Assembly: GCF_003515075.1 (NCBI RefSeq)
Contig: NZ_QWLV01000006.1
Coordinates: 1 to 64,000 of the forward strand
DNA: 64,000 bases
DNA from: Sphingomonas gilva
GTDB taxonomy: Bacteria > Pseudomonadota > Alphaproteobacteria > Sphingomonadales > Sphingomonadaceae
Direction: 5' to 3'
Shown: positions 59,259 to 64,000 of the stretch, piece after piece
Numbering within the stretch: position 1 is the stretch's first letter
How the letters are laid out: the number at the start of each line of letters is the position of its first letter
The notes under the pieces: model-generated
Seen by the model: the letters and a program-made list of their open reading frames with translations, nothing else
Told to the model about the DNA's origin: nothing
The model's database searches: none
Position numbers and translations under genes: made by a program

Positions 59259-61408
59259 CCCGTTTTCGCGCCGCGTGTCTGGCGCTGATGATCAGTGTCG
59301 CCGCGCCGGTGCCGGCGCAGCAGACGCTCAACGTCCGCGACGCCGACATCCGCGCCTTCATCCAGGATGCCGCGCGCGTGACGGGGCGCACCTTCATCGT
59401 CGACAGCCGTGTGCAGGGGAAGGTTTCGGTCACCACCGATCGCCCCTTGAGCCGTTCCGAATATTTCGAGGTGTTCCTCTCGACGCTGCGCGCCAACGGG
59501 CTCGTCGCGGTGCCGACCACGGCGGGATCGTATCGCATTCAGCCGGCCGATGTCGCGGCGAGCTCGCCCAGCCGTGTGGGCAGTCGCGGCGCGGCGCAGA
59601 ACAGCTTCGTCACCGAGGTGTTCCGCCTGCGATCGATCGACGCGACCAGCGCGGTCGAGACATTGCGGCCGCTGGTCAGCCGTGAGGGATCGGTCACCGC
59701 CAATCGCGGGGCGAACTCGCTGGTGGTGGCGGATTATGCCGACAATATCCGGCGCATTCGGCAGCTTCTGCAGCGGATCGACACCGATGCGGCAGCGACC
59801 ACGCTGGTGCCGCTCACCAACGCCGGCGCCCGGGAGATCGCGACCTCGCTGCAGCAGCTTGTCGGCGGCGGCGAAGGTGGACGGGGCGGCGCGTCGGTGG
59901 TCGCGGTCGACGCCTCCAACGCGATCGCCATTCGTGGCGAGCCTTCGACCGTCGCCAAGCTCGCCGACATGGCACGCGAATTGGATGCGCGGGCGGAAAC
60001 GGGTGCGGAAATCCGGGTCGTGTTCCTTGAACATGCCGATGCCGGGCAGATATTGCCGGTTCTGCAGCAGCTCATCGGTCAGACGCCGACCCAAGCGGTC
60101 GAGACCCTGCAGCCTGTGCGTACCACCGGTGAGGATGGATCGACCACCACGGCAGTGCCGGTACAGCAGCAGACCGTCGCCGCGCCCCAGGCCGCCACGC
60201 CCGGCATCGCGCAGAGCGTCGTCGGGCGCGGGCCGGTGGCGGTGACCCGCTTCGAGGGCGCCAACGCGATCATCATCGCCGGCTCCGCGCAGGCGCAGAA
60301 GCAGCTCGGCAGCCTCGTCCGCCAGCTCGACGTGCGGCGCGAGCAGGTGCTGGTCGAAGCCATCGTCGTCGAGATCTCGGACGTCGCGGCGAAGCGGCTG
60401 GGGGTGCAGTTCCTGCTGGGCGGCACGCCCGACAGCGGCATCCCCTTCGCCATCACCAACTATTCGAACGCCGCACCCAATCTGGCGACGATCGCCGGCG
60501 CCTATGCCGCGCGCGAGCTCGATCAGACCACGACCGTGATCAACGGCGACACCGTGACGACCTCGACCGGATCGGAGCTGTCGAACCAGCTGCAGCAGGC
60601 CGCCGCCGCCTCGATCCTGGGCGCGACCGGCGGCATCGGCGGCTTCGTCACCAATGTCGGCCGCGACGGGCTGTTCGGCGCGATCATCAACGCGGTGAAA
60701 TCGGACAACCAGTCCAACATCCTCTCCACCCCCTGGCTCTATACGCTCGACAACAAGCAGGCGAGCATCCTGGTCGGGCAGGAGATTCCGGTTTCGACAG
60801 GTCAGGCGCTGAGCGGCAATTTCGACAACGCCTTCCGCACCATCCAGCGACAGAATGTCGGCATCCAGCTGGACGTGAAGCCGCAGATCAACGCCGGCGG
60901 CGCGATCAAGCTGTTCCTGCGCCAGGAAGTCAGCTCGATCGCCGGGCCGGTGAGCGACGACTTCCAGGAGCTGATCCTCAACAAGCGCGAGATCGAGACG
61001 ACGATCATCGTCGATGACGGGCAGATCGTCGCGCTGGGCGGGCTGCTCGACGACAATGAGCGGCGGACGCTCGAGAAGATCCCCCTGCTCGGCGACATTC
61101 CGCTCATCGGCAAGCTGTTCCAGTCCTCGTCCAAGCAGCGCGCCAAGACCAACCTGATGGTGTTCATCCGCCCGACGATCGTGCGGTCGGCGGCGGACGC
61201 GCGGCGGATCGCCGAGCAGCGCTACGGCTATGCGCGGGGCCAGCAGCTGCTCGCCCGGCCCGATCGCGAGCCGACGCTGGACGAACTGGTGCGCGATTAC
61301 ATGGGCGCGGCCCCGCCGATCCCGCCCGCGCCGCTGCCGACCGACGCGGTGATCGCGCCGGTATCGCTGCCGCCGTCGAGCGCGCCGCAAGCGGAGCCGG
61401 TCCGATGA
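59255..61408 (+). CDS. gspD: Type II secretion secretin GspD
   Basis: Forms the outer-membrane channel. The signal peptide A-C-L-A-L-M-I-S-V-A-A-P-V-P-A-Q places the start at TTG 59255, overlapping the gspC stop; ATG 59288 would cut the signal. N-terminal N0 domain (Q-T-L-N-V-R-D-A-D-I-R-A-F-I-Q-D-A), N1-N3 repeats including V-E-A-I-V-V-E-I-S-D, then the secretin core with L-S-T-P-W-L-Y-T-L-D-N-K-Q-A and V-P-L-L-G-D-I-P-type I-P-L-L-G-D-I-P-L-I-G-K-L-F-Q. It has 717 residues. A Pro-rich tail ends the protein. Confidence 0.95.
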   Translation: MTRFRAACLALMISVAAPVPAQQTLNVRDADIRAFIQDAARVTGRTFIVDSRVQGKVSVTTDRPLSRSEYFEVFLSTLRANGLVAVPTTAGSYRIQPADVAASSPSRVGSRGAAQNSFVTEVFRLRSIDATSAVETLRPLVSREGSVTANRGANSLVVADYADNIRRIRQLLQRIDTDAAATTLVPLTNAGAREIATSLQQLVGGGEGGRGGASVVAVDASNAIAIRGEPSTVAKLADMARELDARAETGAEIRVVFLEHADAGQILPVLQQLIGQTPTQAVETLQPVRTTGEDGSTTTAVPVQQQTVAAPQAATPGIAQSVVGRGPVAVTRFEGANAIIIAGSAQAQKQLGSLVRQLDVRREQVLVEAIVVEISDVAAKRLGVQFLLGGTPDSGIPFAITNYSNAAPNLATIAGAYAARELDQTTTVINGDTVTTSTGSELSNQLQQAAAASILGATGGIGGFVTNVGRDGLFGAIINAVKSDNQSNILSTPWLYTLDNKQASILVGQEIPVSTGQALSGNFDNAFRTIQRQNVGIQLDVKPQINAGGAIKLFLRQEVSSIAGPVSDDFQELILNKREIETTIIVDDGQIVALGGLLDDNERRTLEKIPLLGDIPLIGKLFQSSSKQRAKTNLMVFIRPTIVRSAADARRIAEQRYGYARGQQLLARPDREPTLDELVRDYMGAAPPIPPAPLPTDAVIAPVSLPPSSAPQAEPVR

Positions 61409-62940
61409 AGATCGCGATGGGGGGAGAACGGGCACTGGTCGCCGCCGAAGAAGCGCCGTTCGCGGCGGTCATCGTCTCGATCCCCTATGCCTATGCGCGC
61501 AAGTTCGGAACCGTCCTGATCGACGCCAGCGAAGGCCGAATCGCGGTGGGTTTCCGCGAAGGCGGCGATCCGCGCGCGCTGCTTGAGGTGCGGCGTGTGC
61601 TGGGGCGGCCGTTCGATGTCGAGATCGTCGATGCCGCTCGGTTCGATGCGCTGTTAAGTGAACGCTATGCGATGGACGGCGAGGCGGCCGCGATGGCGGC
61701 GGGGTCGCTGGGGCTGGGCGACGGGCTGGACCTGATCGCCAGCGACATCCCGACTGCCGAGGACCTGCTGGATTCGGCGGACGATGCCCCCGCGATCCGT
61801 CTGATCAACGGCATCATCGCCGATGCCGCGCGGCAGGGCGTCAGCGACATCCATGTCGAGCCCTATGAAAGCGGCCTCGTCGTCCGCATGCGGATGGACG
61901 GCGTGCTCAAGGAAACGCTGCGCATGCCCGCGCACGTCGCGCCGGTGCTGGTCAGCCGGATCAAGGTGATGGCACGGCTCGACATCGCCGAGCGGCGCGT
62001 GCCGCAGGACGGGCGGATCGGGCTGACATTGGGGGGCAAGGCGCTCGACGTGCGCGTCTCGACCTTGCCCAGCCGCGGCGGCGAGCGGGTGGTGCTGCGC
62101 ATCCTCGACCGCGAGACGGCGGCGATCGGCCTCGATGTGCTGGGCATGGACGAGGCAACGTTGAAGCTGTTCTTCGACGCGCTGTCGGAGCCCAACGGCA
62201 TCATCCTCGTCACCGGGCCGACCGGATCGGGCAAGACGACCACGCTCTATGCCGGCCTGCGCGAGCTCAACGATGGCCGCCGCAATATCCTGACCGTCGA
62301 GGACCCGGTCGAATATGCCGTCGACGGCGTCGGCCAGACCCAGGTCAACGCGAAGGTCGGGCTGACCTTCGCGGCGGGGTTGCGCGCGATCCTGCGGCAG
62401 GACCCCGACGTGGTGATGGTCGGCGAGATCCGCGACCGCGAGACGGCCGAGATCGCGGTGCAGGCTTCGCTCACGGGGCATCTGGTGCTGTCGACCGTCC
62501 ACACCAACGATTCGGTCGGCGCGATCACGCGGATGCGCGACATGAAGATCGAGCCCTTCCTGCTCGCCTCCACGCTGCGCGCAGTGATCGCGCAGCGGCT
62601 GGTGCGGCGGCTGTGCCCCGATTGCCGGCGGCCGGTGCAGGCGACGACCGCGGTCGCGTCGCTGCTGGGGTTCGATCCGGGGACGATCGTCTATGAGCCG
62701 GTCGGCTGTCCCTCATGCGACGGCACCGGCTTCAAGGGCCGGATCGGCGTGTTCGAGGCGATCCGCGTCGACGAGACGATCCGCCGGCTGATCAACGATG
62801 GCGGCGACGAGGCGATCATCGCGCGCCACGCCTTCCTCCATGCGCCCAACCTGGGATCGGCGGCGCGGCGGCTGGTGCGCGGCGGCTTCACCACGCCCGA
62901 GGAGGCGGTGCGCGTGTCGCGCAGCGACCCCGATGGCTGA
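61405..62940 (+). CDS. gspE: Type II secretion ATPase GspE
   Basis: Cytosolic hexameric ATPase driving pseudopilus assembly. The N-terminal N1E/N2E region runs to about 150. Walker A G-P-T-G-S-G-K-T-T is near 272. The Asp box, Walker B (D-P-D-V-V-M-V-G-E-I-R-D) and His box (S-T-V-H-T-N-D-S) follow. The zinc-binding Cys pairs C-P-D-C and C-P-S-C near 405-440 are intact. It has 511 residues. ATG overlaps the gspD stop (ATGA); the gene overlaps gspF by 8 bases. Confidence 0.96.
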   Translation: MKIAMGGERALVAAEEAPFAAVIVSIPYAYARKFGTVLIDASEGRIAVGFREGGDPRALLEVRRVLGRPFDVEIVDAARFDALLSERYAMDGEAAAMAAGSLGLGDGLDLIASDIPTAEDLLDSADDAPAIRLINGIIADAARQGVSDIHVEPYESGLVVRMRMDGVLKETLRMPAHVAPVLVSRIKVMARLDIAERRVPQDGRIGLTLGGKALDVRVSTLPSRGGERVVLRILDRETAAIGLDVLGMDEATLKLFFDALSEPNGIILVTGPTGSGKTTTLYAGLRELNDGRRNILTVEDPVEYAVDGVGQTQVNAKVGLTFAAGLRAILRQDPDVVMVGEIRDRETAEIAVQASLTGHLVLSTVHTNDSVGAITRMRDMKIEPFLLASTLRAVIAQRLVRRLCPDCRRPVQATTAVASLLGFDPGTIVYEPVGCPSCDGTGFKGRIGVFEAIRVDETIRRLINDGGDEAIIARHAFLHAPNLGSAARRLVRGGFTTPEEAVRVSRSDPDG

Positions 62941-64000
62941 GTTCGACTATCTGGCCATCGACCGGGCCGGGCGCGAGCGGACGGGGCGGGTTTCGGCCGA
63001 CGGTCTCGACCGGGCGCGGGGGATTCTGGAGGCGCGGCGGCTCTATGTGCTCAGGCTGGCGCAGGGCGCTGCTTCGCCCTCCGGGCCCTCGCTCGCCGGC
63101 CGGATGCGGTTCCGCCGCGAGCGGCTGTCGGGCAAGCAATTGTCCCTGTTCACCCGCCAGCTGGCCACGCTCGTTGCCGTCTCGCCGCTGGAGGAGGCGC
63201 TGCGCACCATTGCGCGCCAGACCGAAAAGCCGGCCGCGCAGGGCGTGATCGGGCGGGTGCATCTGGGCGTTACCGAAGGGCGGCGGCTGGCGGAGGCGAT
63301 GCGGCGCGAGGAACCGAGCTTTCCGCCGCTCTACCGCGCGATGGTGTCGGCGGGCGAAGCGTCGGGCACGCTGGGGCTGGCGCTGGAGCGGCTGGCGGGG
63401 CTGCTCGAACGCCAAGCGGAGATTCGCGGCAAGGTGCTTTCCGCGCTGGCCTATCCCATCGTGCTGTCGTTCGTCGCCGTCGCCGTGGTCGTCGCGCTGA
63501 TGACCTTCGTCGTCCCCAAGGTGGTGCAGCAGTTCGAGGATGTCGGACAGAGCCTGCCGCTTCTGACGCGTATCGTCATGGGCATTTCGGATGCGCTGGT
63601 GAATTGGTGGTGGGCGATCCTGGTCGGCATCGCCGCGCTCGGTTTTCTTGTCTGGCGGGCGTTGCAGGCGCCCGCGGCGCGGCTTGCGTTCGACCGCTGG
63701 CTGCTCCGCGTGCCGGGGCTTGGCCGCTTGATCCGCGATCTCCACGCCGCGCGGATGGCGCGGACTCTGTCGACGATGGTCGAGAGCCGCCTGCCTTTGG
63801 TCGAAGGTCTCGCGCTGACCGTGCCGACGATCCACAACCGCGCATTGCGCGCCGCGACTGCCGAGACGGTCGAGGCGATCCGCGGCGGCGGCAATCTTTC
63901 CGCCGCTTTCCGCCGATCGGGCCTGTTCCCGCCGCTGCTGGTCTACATGATCGCATCGGGCGAGGCGGCGGGGCAGCTCGACAGGATGCTCGAACGCGCC
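62933..64000 (+). CDS. gspF: Type II secretion inner-membrane protein GspF (partial)
   Basis: Platform protein of the T2SS. It begins M-A-E-F-D-Y-L-A-I-D-R-A-G and shows both T2SSF domains: L-F-T-R-Q-L-A-T-L-V (about 75 on), with helices V-L-S-A-L-A-Y-P-I-V-L-S-F-V-A-V-A-V and W-W-W-A-I-L-V-G-I-A-A-L. The second domain is under way with M-A-R-T-L-S-T-M-V. The window ends after 356 codons; a full GspF is about 400, so roughly 45-50 residues are missing. Further gsp genes should follow. Confidence 0.94.
   Translation, partial: MAEFDYLAIDRAGRERTGRVSADGLDRARGILEARRLYVLRLAQGAASPSGPSLAGRMRFRRERLSGKQLSLFTRQLATLVAVSPLEEALRTIARQTEKPAAQGVIGRVHLGVTEGRRLAEAMRREEPSFPPLYRAMVSAGEASGTLGLALERLAGLLERQAEIRGKVLSALAYPIVLSFVAVAVVVALMTFVVPKVVQQFEDVGQSLPLLTRIVMGISDALVNWWWAILVGIAALGFLVWRALQAPAARLAFDRWLLRVPGLGRLIRDLHAARMARTLSTMVESRLPLVEGLALTVPTIHNRALRAATAETVEAIRGGGNLSAAFRRSGLFPPLLVYMIASGEAAGQLDRMLERA

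Noticed and set aside
58916-61435. An 839-codon minus-strand open frame
   Set aside because: It is antisense to gspC and gspD, has no recognisable domain, and its composition follows the complementary codons of gspD.

Overview
The window is GC-rich, densely packed chromosomal DNA. Its gene content points to a sphingomonad (Sphingomonadaceae, Alphaproteobacteria): several TonB-dependent receptors, a class II DAHP synthase, the arginine succinyltransferase (AST) pathway, a two-subunit 2-oxoacid:ferredoxin oxidoreductase, a complete valine-degradation set and a type II secretion (T2SS) cluster. The taxon is inferred from gene content only. No plasmid, phage, insertion sequence, rRNA or CRISPR signal was seen. 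One tRNA gene, tRNA-Glu(CTC), is present.

Layout. 0-4 kb: tRNA-Glu, then an iron-uptake operon (siderophore receptor, PepSY membrane protein, 57-residue membrane protein) behind a large hairpin with a Fur-box-like core. 4-10 kb, minus strand: DAHP synthase, 2-hydroxyacid dehydrogenase, cysteinyl-tRNA synthetase with an in-frame repeat insertion, a lone xanthine-dehydrogenase-type iron-sulfur subunit and an AmpR regulator. 10.3-11.2 kb: a subclass B3 metallo-beta-lactamase divergent from ampR. 11.5-18.3 kb: AST genes with an M20 hydrolase, a DUF481 outer-membrane protein, RppH and an esterase. 18.4-25 kb, plus strand: korAB, a cyclopropane-synthase-like methyltransferase, a serine hydrolase lipoprotein and a diguanylate cyclase. 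25-34 kb: SDR, purF, hisI, a MerR (LiuR-type) regulator with a 600-residue acyl-CoA dehydrogenase, a PH-domain membrane pair and a cell-wall hydrolase. 34-38 kb: cysK with an MFS exporter, a haloperoxidase-type hydrolase and a lipoprotein. 38-46 kb, minus strand: valine catabolism (mmsA, isobutyryl-CoA dehydrogenase, 3-hydroxyisobutyryl-CoA hydrolase, enoyl-CoA hydratase, mmsB) with three envelope-type genes inside the run. 46-53 kb: a Cds1-like PLP enzyme, then a minus-strand signalling run (EAL protein, LysM lipoprotein, transmembrane Ser/Thr kinase, TagH-type FHA protein, PP2C phosphatase) that resembles the T6SS threonine-phosphorylation module but has no T6SS genes nearby. 54-64 kb, plus strand: a secreted-type lipoprotein, a 909-residue TonB receptor and gspC-D-E-F, running off the window end.

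Two patterns run across genes. First, three families of intergenic palindromic repeats (A, B and C here) recur through the window. Families A and C often sit exactly between two genes of an operon, a few bases after a stop codon and ending at or just before the next gene's Shine-Dalgarno. One composite family C copy lies inside cysS in frame. Second, 7-bp direct repeats with an 11-bp period, shaped like PhoB boxes, precede both the lipoprotein/TonB-receptor pair and gspC. This suggests a phosphate-starvation secretion and uptake unit. All functions are read from sequence motifs and family knowledge; no searches were run.
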